DNA of 43,119 nucleotides, taken from NCBI RefSeq assembly GCF_010692555.1, contig NZ_JAAHHG010000040.1:1-43119 (forward strand), in the 5' to 3' direction. Under the pieces are notes generated by a model, which worked only from the letters and a program-made list of their open reading frames with translations, had not been told where the DNA came from and ran no database searches. The stretch comes from Okeania sp. SIO3B5. GTDB taxonomy: Bacteria; Cyanobacteriota; Cyanobacteriia; Cyanobacteriales; Microcoleaceae. Made by a program: the position numbers and the translations under genes. Of the stretch, positions 35,474 to 42,734 are shown piece after piece (position 1 is the first letter of the stretch; every line of letters starts with the position of its first letter).

Positions 35474-35597
35474 TTTAGGAGTCAGGAGTCAGGAGTCAGG
35501 AAGGAAGAAAGAAGAAGAAACCCCTAGTAGAAGGAGAAAATTTTTTGGTCGCGTAAAGGTTACGGAGTTCTATCGCGCTCTGATCAGGACATGATAT
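35474..35597. repeat. R4 element, right half
   Basis: Tandem GGAGTCA, a purine-rich AAGGAAGAAAGAAGAAGAAA tract, GAAGGAGAAAATTTTTTGG and a terminal AGGACATGATAT match the right half of the copy at 13813-13961. The left end is missing. Confidence 0.55.
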
Positions 35598-35632
35598 CAT
35601 ACCTCTTTTCACCAACGCCCATAATCTTTTTA

Positions 35633-35846
35633 TATAGAATCCGGTTATATAGTATATGTATATGACTAGGAATGAGATGGAATCCGGATAAGTAGTTGAT
35701 GAAAAACTTGATCCCTTTTAACCTTTTCTTCCCTCTCTTGGTGCGCATTCCCTTGCGTCTGACGCCGACGCGGGGTCGCACCGCTTCTGCCTTCTGCCTT
35801 CTGCCTTCCTTCTGTAGATACGATAAGTATTTAACCGAATTCTATA
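35633..35846. mobile_element. R4-type element (TATAGAATCCGG variant) touching the PhyH stop
   Basis: Ends are TATAGAATCCGGTTATATAG and TATTTAACCGAATTCTATA. A CTTCTGC heptamer tract lies near the right end (35786-35812). The right end abuts the stop codon of the PhyH gene at 35847, so the TAA may derive from the insertion. Confidence 0.65.
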
Positions 35847-36734
35847 TTAGAGCTTTTTGAAATTGGCGAGGTTGTCAGAAATAATGTCACCATCTTGGAG
35901 AAATTTACCTAGTTGATAGCCAATATCACTGTCAAGATCCTTGGTACTAGAGTTTAAGAGTGAGTAGGTTCCCTCAATCGAAACTTTTGAATAGCGAGCT
36001 TGGCAATCTACAAAACGCATTACATAAGCTTTTCTTGATGGTAATTCTCCCTCTTTTAAACTACAACTTTTGTGCCAAACAAATTTGCCTAATAAAAGAG
36101 CATCACCTACTTCAAAGTCATCTTCTACTTTATTGTTATCCAGAACAAAAGTTTCAACCGGAGAAGCATACTGAAAATCCCAATTCTTAAATTCTTCAGT
36201 CTTAGAAAACTCAGAAATATTCTCTTGTTGCACTAATTGGTAAACTATATCGAAATAATGGCGAGCAGAACAAACTTTGTGAGAAACATAGGACAATCCT
36301 CCATGTTGCTCTTTTATATTAATTGGATCGAGTGGTATCCAGAGAGTATATGCTAAGTCTTCAGGCATAACGCAACAAAAGGAAAGGATATCGTGATGCC
36401 AATGGAATCCTTTCTGATTGGCATCAAGTTCAAATCCGATTCCTTGGATAAAAGCTGCTCCCCGATTATTTGTTAATTGGTTCAAAACATTTTTAAAATT
36501 CGCCGAAGAATAGATATCTCTTGTAATCGCTTCTTCAATGTCATAACCCATTTTTGATATTTCTCCAGAGTAAAACTCGGGAGGAGCTTTCATTGCATTA
36601 GAGTTAGAGATTAACTTTCGCAATCCATCGACAGCTTCTGTTGTTAACAGTTTTTTCAGTTTAATAAATCCATGATCTGAAAAAAACTGTTTCTCTTCTT
36701 GGGATAGAGTAATTTGATTGGTTAATGAGTTCAT
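35847..36734 (-). CDS. PhyH-family Fe(II)/2-oxoglutarate dioxygenase
   Basis: This 295-residue enzyme has the phytanoyl-CoA dioxygenase fold, which hydroxylates small molecules using iron, oxygen and 2-oxoglutarate. The iron-binding pair is His113 and Asp115 in FHWHHDILSF, with the distal His221 in VWHKSC and a 2-oxoglutarate Arg at about 240 in AYVMRF. LWIPLDPIN and GGLSYVSHK are typical strand motifs. AAGGAG lies 11 bases before the ATG. It lies between a dioxygenase of a different family and the epimerase copies, so two distinct hydroxylations are plausible. An R4-type element abuts the stop codon and may have trimmed the C-terminus. Confidence 0.88.
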   Translation of the reverse strand: MNSLTNQITLSQEEKQFFSDHGFIKLKKLLTTEAVDGLRKLISNSNAMKAPPEFYSGEISKMGYDIEEAITRDIYSSANFKNVLNQLTNNRGAAFIQGIGFELDANQKGFHWHHDILSFCCVMPEDLAYTLWIPLDPINIKEQHGGLSYVSHKVCSARHYFDIVYQLVQQENISEFSKTEEFKNWDFQYASPVETFVLDNNKVEDDFEVGDALLLGKFVWHKSCSLKEGELPSRKAYVMRFVDCQARYSKVSIEGTYSLLNSSTKDLDSDIGYQLGKFLQDGDIISDNLANFKKL

Positions 36735-36761
36735 GTTTATTAATACTCCTTTTGCGATTTA

Positions 36762-36870
36762 CTTAGGGCTTGCTGATTAAATCTAAAACCATTGACATAT
36801 AAAGATTATAGCCAACAGTTACTAGCCCTCATACCATCATCTACTAACCAAGAATAGAACACAAATGCAA
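36762..36870. pseudogene. R1 fragment and internal epimerase fragment
   Basis: ACTTAGGGCTTGCTGATTAA at 36761 is an R1 end. At 36824-36870, CCATCATCTACTAACCAAG with flanking GCCCTCA matches epimerase codons around RVMNSV and AWLVDDG (33075-33115), an internal scrap of another epimerase copy. It lies just after the dioxygenase stop at 36874. Confidence 0.6.
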
Positions 36871-36873
36871 CAC

Positions 36874-38034
36874 CTATTTACTCAGATACAAATCTTTATA
36901 TTGCTGAAAATTTTCTCTTCCTGTGATATGATCCCAAATTACATATCCTACTCTCAAAAGTCGGCTTCCCGAACTGAGGTCAAAAGACTTTCTACCATGA
37001 AGAATCCGATTATTATTCATTAGCAAACAGTCTCCCTTCTCCATACGGAAACAGTATTGGTAATCTGGATTTTTGAGATAGTTAAAGAAGGTTGCATAAG
37101 CTTGATAAAACTCCTCCATCTGCTCGAAAGGAAGATTCCAATTACTAACGTGGAAGTGAGCAAAAGTAATCGCAACTAAATCTCCAGAATCATGCAACTT
37201 AAAAATAGACCTACTTCTAGTATAAAAATACTGCCAATCTTGATATAATTGACGGAACTGGATGGGAGTTTGAGCTAATAATCGAAAGTAATGGGGATAT
37301 TTTTCACCAAAGTCTTTAGCAACACGAAAACCATCTACTAAAATCGATTCTCCTCCTATCGATTCATTTTCAACCATGTAAAAGCAAGTTAGCAAGTGAG
37401 GAAAATCTCTGTTTGTGTAATCAGTGTGAGGGTTGAGATGATGGCAAGTATCTGCTAAGTCGTTCGCTCCAGGCTTGTACTCGATGTCATAGAAAGCTCC
37501 TGCTTCAGTATGGAGCATTGGTCCAATAGAAGCTAGAAAATCCTGATGTTTTTGTGGAGTTAAGTCATGGATTAAACTAAAACCATATCTAAAAAGCCGA
37601 TCTTTCCATCCTTGAGAAACCCCGAAACTAGAATTTTCCCACTCAGATAGATAGTTCTCCAGCAAAGCTTTATTCCACAAAAATTCTTCAGGATAGCGAC
37701 TTTGTGATTCTTTATGTTTGTCCTTGTGGTCATCTTGGTTGCGATCGTAAGCATAAGTCATCAACCATTCAATAGGAAAGATGCTGCGATGTGGAGGATC
37801 TTCGTCCCAGTCAATTATCAATTCTTCATCTGTTAACTTCACGGAATTTGGCTTTGGGATTTCTTTTTCTTTGCTGAAGTCATAGAGTTTCGTGAAAGAG
37901 CTAGGATGGCGACTTGTCTCAGAAAGACAATTATCGCGTAACCAAATGTAGTGAAAGCGTTTGTTGTTAACTGTTACAAAAGATTTATTTTCCTTCATCG
38001 GTAGTGAAAGTAGTATATTTACAACTTTTTTCAT
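36874..38034 (-). CDS. Gamma-butyrobetaine/trimethyllysine dioxygenase-like enzyme (TauD fold)
   Basis: The 386-residue protein has the two-domain layout of gamma-butyrobetaine hydroxylase. The N-terminal domain (about 15-95) contains FHYIWLRDNC and LIIDWDEDPPHRSIFPIEWL, and the TauD-type catalytic domain runs to the end. Iron ligands are His203 and Asp205 (NPHTDYTNRD) and His346 (RILHGRKSF), with the 2-oxoglutarate Arg at 358 or 361. Characterised members hydroxylate substrates with a trimethylammonium group, which fits a betaine-based pathway. RILHGRKSF is where homologues read RVLHGRxxF. Start Met1 or Met13 cannot be decided; neither has a ribosome site. A methyltransferase fragment ends five bases upstream, so the native promoter may have been replaced. 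Confidence 0.88.
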   Translation of the reverse strand: MKKVVNILLSLPMKENKSFVTVNNKRFHYIWLRDNCLSETSRHPSSFTKLYDFSKEKEIPKPNSVKLTDEELIIDWDEDPPHRSIFPIEWLMTYAYDRNQDDHKDKHKESQSRYPEEFLWNKALLENYLSEWENSSFGVSQGWKDRLFRYGFSLIHDLTPQKHQDFLASIGPMLHTEAGAFYDIEYKPGANDLADTCHHLNPHTDYTNRDFPHLLTCFYMVENESIGGESILVDGFRVAKDFGEKYPHYFRLLAQTPIQFRQLYQDWQYFYTRSRSIFKLHDSGDLVAITFAHFHVSNWNLPFEQMEEFYQAYATFFNYLKNPDYQYCFRMEKGDCLLMNNNRILHGRKSFDLSSGSRLLRVGYVIWDHITGRENFQQYKDLYLSK

Positions 38035-38038
38035 ATAC

Positions 38039-38203
38039 TTAGAGTTTTATACACAAAAAAGTTACAAATCCAAGTCTGGCATTTATTATTTCTATTTGAG
38101 AAAAACCCGTTTGAGTTAATAATTCTATATTTTGTCTTACAGACAGAGGAACTAAGACACCTTCTAAATTGTTGTTTCTTGCGTTCAATTTCTTCATTAT
38201 CAA
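38039..38203 (-). pseudogene. 3' remnant of a second CmoA-like methyltransferase gene
   Basis: GTTACAAATCCAAGTC, AATAATTCTATATTTTGTCT and TTGTTTCTTGCGTTCAATTT match 39012-39175, the 3' end of the intact methyltransferase gene, including its stop region. About 50 codons remain, with small changes. It fills the gap between the dioxygenase and the first CmcI-family gene. Confidence 0.85.
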
Positions 38204-38236
38204 ATCATACCCAGAATCAGCAACGCCAAAAATTAT

Positions 38237-38986
38237 TCAAACTCGCTTTAAAATAGAGTTCCAGTTTTTAGAGTTATTGTAACCAAATAAATCTTGATAG
38301 TGAGTATCAACTAAGTATTCATCTTCATGGGAATGCAACCATTTTTTCATATTGTGTAGTTTCTCCAATGCTTCCTTAATTTCTTGTTTTTCTTCCCAAC
38401 CCTGATCGTCCCAAAAATTCCAGATTGAGGCATTAGTGTCCTCTAGAATAAAGTAGTCCCCTGGTTGCAACCCATTTTGATGAAAGTAGTCACAAATTCC
38501 TACGGTATTGATATGGACATCATCAATCAACAGCCAAGGATGGGGTAAATTGGCTAGAAGAGTAGGGGGGAACGCTGATTCTATCTGGTTACAATCCCCT
38601 TGGATAAAGTGAATATTTGGCTTCGATTTAGCTTTTTTATCCAACAAACCGAGGTCAATATCCACAGAATAGATTTCTGCTTGAATGCCAAAAATTTCCA
38701 AGTTATCTGCTAGCCAAAGGGCGCTTCCTCCATTCAATGCCCCCAGTTCAATAATGGTTTTAGGTTGCAACTCATACAGAAGAATAGGATAGCTGGCAAT
38801 CTCAGTACATCCTTTATTCAAAATAATCCCTTTCCAGGTTTGCAAATAAGTATTCTTCAGCAAAGTCTGCCATACAGAACTAGGAAGATCACTTCGTTCC
38901 TCTCGCTGTGATATTTTGACAAAGCGATCGCTCCTAGACAACACGGTTTCATGTTTTGCCTCTTTGATAACATCAGTATATTTCAT
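38237..38986 (-). CDS. CmcI-family (cephalosporin hydroxylase type) SAM enzyme, copy 1
   Basis: The 249-residue protein is related to CmcI, a Rossmann-fold, Mg-dependent SAM-binding protein of cephamycin biosynthesis. Homologues act as O- or N-methyltransferases on diverse products. The SAM loop is IIELGALNGGSALWLAD (79-95), the acidic strand end IYSVDID (105-111), and the metal-binding acids lie in LLIDDVH (154-158) and LEDTN (181-185). The C-terminal helix ends DLFGYNNSKNWNSILKRV. It is a close paralogue of the gene at 40411, with which it shares almost every motif. The product and acceptor are unknown. The hydroxylase name of the family should not be read as an activity. Confidence 0.85.
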   Translation of the reverse strand: MKYTDVIKEAKHETVLSRSDRFVKISQREERSDLPSSVWQTLLKNTYLQTWKGIILNKGCTEIASYPILLYELQPKTIIELGALNGGSALWLADNLEIFGIQAEIYSVDIDLGLLDKKAKSKPNIHFIQGDCNQIESAFPPTLLANLPHPWLLIDDVHINTVGICDYFHQNGLQPGDYFILEDTNASIWNFWDDQGWEEKQEIKEALEKLHNMKKWLHSHEDEYLVDTHYQDLFGYNNSKNWNSILKRV

Positions 38987-39011
38987 ATTATTTTCGGATA
39001 ATGTTGTCTGC

Positions 39012-39713
39012 TTAGGGTTTTATGCACAAAAAAGTTACAAATCCAAGTCTAGCATTTATTATGTCTGTTTGATAAAAACCAGTTTTATTTAATAATTCTA
39101 TATTTTGTCTTACAGATAAGGGATTTAATACACCTTCTAATTGTTGTTTCTTGCGTTCAATTTCTTCATTACTTAATCTTTTGTTTTGTTTGAAAAGTAT
39201 ATATTGATTTTCTGTTATTTGACTTTGAAGTGTTTTTTCTGTCAGGATAAATAATCCTTTACTAATTAGGGAATCAAAAATAGCTTTTAAGTACTCTTGT
39301 CTTTCTTGAATGAAATGAAGAGTCCAGTTACAAATAATAGCATCAAAAGTCATATTTTGAACGAATGTTTTCGATCGAAATAGTCTTGAGGGGAAATCTT
39401 TGTCAACTTTACTCAGATTTTTGCCAGCTACTTTTAACATTTCTTGAGAATCATCTATCCCAAACAATTTGTTGAAACCTTGTTTATATAAATACAACAA
39501 TGTATTACCACTAGCACATCCTACATCAATGATATACCCATCTTTAGGCACATTATCTTTAAGTATATTAATTGTTAGCTCTATTACTTTCCAGTAGTCA
39601 GGTATATGTTTTTCTGCTTCATCAGTAAACCTATTAGCTATTTCAGCATCAAAAACCCACTTTCCTGTACTATTAATATTGTTTTCTGAAGATTCTACTT
39701 TGTTGTCATACAT
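39012..39713 (-). CDS. Class I SAM-binding protein, CmoA-like
   Basis: The 233-residue Rossmann-fold protein has motif I IIDVGCASGNTLLYLY (62-77), motif II GIDDSQEM and motif IV ICNWTLHFI. The C-terminal part is distinctive: TEKTLQSQITENQYI, RLSNEEIERKKQQLEGVL and NIELLNKTGFYQ follow the order seen in CmoA, the carboxy-SAM synthase of tRNA modification, rather than in ordinary N-methyltransferases. It could therefore be a carboxy-SAM synthase-like enzyme, or a methyltransferase that shares this scaffold. No CmoB partner is visible in the window. It lies between the two CmcI-family genes, and its 3' end has been duplicated at 38039. Confidence 0.82.
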   Translation of the reverse strand: MYDNKVESSENNINSTGKWVFDAEIANRFTDEAEKHIPDYWKVIELTINILKDNVPKDGYIIDVGCASGNTLLYLYKQGFNKLFGIDDSQEMLKVAGKNLSKVDKDFPSRLFRSKTFVQNMTFDAIICNWTLHFIQERQEYLKAIFDSLISKGLFILTEKTLQSQITENQYILFKQNKRLSNEEIERKKQQLEGVLNPLSVRQNIELLNKTGFYQTDIINARLGFVTFLCIKP

Positions 39714-39747
39714 ATAAAAATATTAAGGCTATAAATTTTCAATTGTC

Positions 39748-39907
39748 ATATCAAATCCGGTTAAACAGCCATAGAATGGTTAAGTCTTTAGAATTCAGAA
39801 TTCAGCAATTCTGCAATTCAGAATTCAGGAGAAGAAAGATAAGACAAGATGAGCGTAGTTATGACAATTGGATAATTTTTTTATGTCCAATTAAGCGGAT
39901 TTGATAT
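39748..39907. mobile_element. R4-type element (ATATCAAATCCGG variant)
   Basis: Ends are ATATCAAATCCGGTTAAACA and CAATTAAGCGGATTTGATAT, with AATTCAGAATTCAG-like tandem bits inside. A right-half R4 copy follows at about 39913-40002 (GGCAGAA heptamers, then GATTATCCGAATATGATAT). Together they fill the start of the 39714-40410 spacer. Confidence 0.65.
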
Positions 39908-40088
39908 CATAAGCAATAAGGAAGGCAGAAGGCAGAAGGCAGGAGGGAAGAAAAGGTTAAAAGGGATCAAGTTTTTTGATCGCTGATTATCCGAATATGA
40001 TATTACTCCTCTACTTAACAAGGTGTAGAAAAATTTTTGAGAAATGGTATCACTCCTACCCCGTCTAAATTCCCATTTCTTCTGTCTT

Positions 40089-40345
40089 CCCCTCCTGGGA
40101 GGCAGGGCTGTTTCAAAGTATCGCAAGTTAACGATTTATGGAGAATGGAAGATTAGGGGACAGGAGAATAGGGAAATTTACCAAAATTTGCCGATTTTTC
40201 AGCCAATAAGCGTTTTTAAGCTCTGACTAAAATGGTGAAAAGTCAACTTTTAATCACAAATTAAAAGCCTCCATCCCCGTGTCTCCGTGTCTCCGCGTCC
40301 CCGTGTCTATTGAAAATGAAACAGCCCTGCTCCTGGGAGGGGGAG
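40089..40345. mobile_element. R6 miniature element, second copy
   Basis: Ends are CTGGGAGGCAGGGCTGTTTC and TGAAACAGCCCTGCTCCTGG. The interior shares CAAGTTAACGATTTA, TTGCCGATTTTTCAGC, TTTTAAGCTCTGA and CCGTGTCTCCGTGTCTCCGC with the copy at 14213-14457. A partial R1 end (GCAAACCCTAATTAG) lies at about 40400, just past the CmcI copy 2 stop. Confidence 0.7.
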
Positions 40346-40410
40346 GGGCTAGGGGTGGGTTGTCTCCTGTTTCCTACCCCTACTAAAAGACTTTTGAGCG
40401 CAAACCCTAA

Positions 40411-41187
40411 TTAGACTACTTTTTTCAAAATAGAATTCCAATGTTTGGTAACGTTGTAACCAAACAAGTCAAGATAATGGGTATCAACCAAATATTCTTG
40501 AGGACGAGACTTTAGCCAATTTCTCAAATCCGCTAATTTATTGTTTCCTCTTTCTACTTCATCAGGACTGAACCATTCTGCTTTTGACTCTCTCTGCTCT
40601 TCTTCTGTCCAAGGACTCCAAACAAAAGGATTGGTATCTTCCATAATTAAATAGTCACCGCTCTGTAACCCATTGTTATGAAAATATTCACATATTCCGG
40701 CAGTGTCTGCATGGGTATCGTCAATTACCAACCAGGGATGGGGTAAGCTTTCTAAAAGCTTGGGAGATAACACCTTCTCTATTTGGGTACAATCACCTTC
40801 TATAAAATGAATCCTTTGATCCGATTTAGCTCTTTCATCAATCAGAGATAAATCGATATCTACTGAATAAATTTCAGTCTTAACTCCAAAAACTGATAAA
40901 ATATCGGCGAACCAAACAACAGTACCTCCGTTTAAGGCACCCAGTTCAATAATAGTTCCAGGTTGTAATTCGTGCAATAACATTTCATACATGGTTCTTT
41001 CTGCAATCCCTTGATTAGAAAGAATCCCTTTCCAAGTTGTTATATAACTGTTGCTACCGTATAAAACAGCCCATCCAGCTTCGTCGATATCGCTTCTGTC
41101 TTCTCTTTGAGAAATTTCAACAAAGCGATCTGGTCTGGATAAAATAGTTTCGTGTTTTTTTGCCTTAATTATCTCTTTGTAACTCAT
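40411..41187 (-). CDS. CmcI-family (cephalosporin hydroxylase type) SAM enzyme, copy 2
   Basis: ATG 41187 gives 258 residues with AGGA nine bases upstream; a TTG two codons earlier is less likely. It is a paralogue of the 38237 gene along the whole length: KHETILSRPDRFVEISQRE at the start, SAM loop IIELGALNGGTVVWFAD, IYSVDID, metal-binding acids in LVIDDTH and MEDTN, and an ending DLFGYNVTKHWNSILKK. A ten-residue insertion near 190-205 (WTEEEQRESKAEWFSP) distinguishes it. Two such enzymes in one cluster suggest two methylation or transfer steps, or a heteromeric enzyme. Confidence 0.85.
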   Translation of the reverse strand: MSYKEIIKAKKHETILSRPDRFVEISQREDRSDIDEAGWAVLYGSNSYITTWKGILSNQGIAERTMYEMLLHELQPGTIIELGALNGGTVVWFADILSVFGVKTEIYSVDIDLSLIDERAKSDQRIHFIEGDCTQIEKVLSPKLLESLPHPWLVIDDTHADTAGICEYFHNNGLQSGDYLIMEDTNPFVWSPWTEEEQRESKAEWFSPDEVERGNNKLADLRNWLKSRPQEYLVDTHYLDLFGYNVTKHWNSILKKVV

Positions 41188-41306
41188 TGTCAATATTCCT
41201 AGCTAACTGCTCTATAAAACAGATCGATGATTCAAGGTCTTATGGTTGCTCATTTTTAAATTACTTGATGAGCAAACCATAATATCAAAGTGTTGAAAAA
41301 CTTATT

Positions 41307-42620
41307 TTAACGACTCAGATGTGCCAAAAATTTTGTTAATACTGGAAGTTTCACTTTGCTGCCAAAATCAAAGGATTTTATCTTCTCTACAATCTCTGGG
41401 TTTGGTTGATAAGTATCAAGATTATCAGATACCCAACAGGTTCCAACACTCCAACGAATCACATCCACTAATAATTCATCGGTTAAACCCATACCTTTCC
41501 CTAGATCGTTAGCTTCCCCTAAGATTAAGTAATTGATATATGCCGTAAAATCTGTGAGAGATTTAGCAATATCCATCAATTTCTCATCTTGCAAAGGTTC
41601 TGGGGTAGCATACTCGAGTTGATAAGGAAGAGGTTTAATGCGACCAAAACTATCAGTTACTCTTTCTTCAGAATGAATGTAACTCCGGTCTAAACCATAA
41701 GGGGATGGCGCTGTAAAATCAGGCAACCGCAAATCTAAATTGTTGTCTTCTTCAATTAATTTAGTGACTTTCACATGATTATCATGGGCATCATATTTCT
41801 GTCCAGCTTCTCGATATCTTTCTTCAACAATACGCCCTAACGGTAACGGAACATTTAATTCATCAGCTAATTTGACTGTTAAATCAGTATCTTTCACCGT
41901 AATTTCCAAAGAGCAGGAATAATCATAACTGCCATCAAAAATAAAGGGACTTACTTGCTCTGTCACTACACTATTTCCTTGGGAAGCTCGAATATAATCC
42001 CACATCCATAACAAGGGAATGCCATATATTTTGCAAATCATATAAACTTCCCCTAATGTCACCATTTGTGCATAAAATAAAATGTTGGTTAGGAGTTTTA
42101 CTGTTTGGGCTTCACCTATAGTGTTACTCACAAAGAAGGAAATTTTGCCGATCGCATCGAGGGTTTCTTTGCTCAGATCGTAGCCTTTTCGGTCTCCACT
42201 AACATAGTAACTAACATTACAAAAATCTACACCCATGTGAGATAGGTTGCTCACAGGAGATTCTAAACTGAATATTCCTTTTTTGGCAGCTTCTCCTGCT
42301 ATATGTTGGGTATTATGGTAGTCAGTTGTAGAAAAATCCATCCAAGTTGCACCCGGTCTCATTCCTTCTGCTGCTCCAGTTTCTCCCAACATATTTTCTA
42401 GTACATGATGGGGCAAGGGTAAATTAGTAATTACCAAATCCATCCCTTGAGCAGCTTCCTTGGGACTATCTTTCCAAATAGCCCCTTTTTCAATAACTGG
42501 TTTTGCTGCTTCTGGATACTTATCATAAACTTGGACTTCATACCCATCCTTAAGCAGTTTATAGATGTTTTGTTTGCCCATCGCACCAGTGCCGATGTAA
42601 CCAACTTTTTGTTTTGTCAT
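41307..42620 (-). CDS. Beta-hydroxyacid dehydrogenase with an extra C-terminal domain
   Basis: The NAD(P)-binding protein belongs to the 3-hydroxyisobutyrate/6-phosphogluconate dehydrogenase superfamily. The cofactor loop is GYIGTGAMG (8-15), the substrate-side motif is ESPVSNLSHMG where the family has DAPVSGG, and catalytic Lys175 lies in EAQTVKLLTN with Asn179. The usual length is about 290 residues. Here it is 437, with an unmatched segment from about 270 to the end that includes DRSYIHSEERVTDSFG and FTAYINYLILGEANDLGKG. AGGAGA precedes the ATG. It is the first gene of the cluster in transcription order, 120 bp upstream of CmcI copy 2. A role in oxidising a beta-hydroxy acid, for example a hydroxylated betaine, is inference. 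Confidence 0.87.
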   Translation of the reverse strand: MTKQKVGYIGTGAMGKQNIYKLLKDGYEVQVYDKYPEAAKPVIEKGAIWKDSPKEAAQGMDLVITNLPLPHHVLENMLGETGAAEGMRPGATWMDFSTTDYHNTQHIAGEAAKKGIFSLESPVSNLSHMGVDFCNVSYYVSGDRKGYDLSKETLDAIGKISFFVSNTIGEAQTVKLLTNILFYAQMVTLGEVYMICKIYGIPLLWMWDYIRASQGNSVVTEQVSPFIFDGSYDYSCSLEITVKDTDLTVKLADELNVPLPLGRIVEERYREAGQKYDAHDNHVKVTKLIEEDNNLDLRLPDFTAPSPYGLDRSYIHSEERVTDSFGRIKPLPYQLEYATPEPLQDEKLMDIAKSLTDFTAYINYLILGEANDLGKGMGLTDELLVDVIRWSVGTCWVSDNLDTYQPNPEIVEKIKSFDFGSKVKLPVLTKFLAHLSR

Positions 42621-42734
42621 AATTTTCTCCTGAAATTTTAATCTATTACAATTAGTATAGTTGTTTGACGATCAGTTTAATTGTGCAATACTCATAATTC
42701 TATGAAAATATTTTCACCGTCAGAACTAGAATTA

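Noticed and set aside
40044-40226. Plus-strand 60-residue frame
   Set aside because: It lies across the R6 element and is repeat-derived.
29473-42620. Cluster as a classical NRPS/PKS, RiPP or cephamycin pathway
   Set aside because: There is no adenylation, ketosynthase, carrier, precursor-peptide or beta-lactam ring gene; the CmcI name alone does not imply cephamycin.
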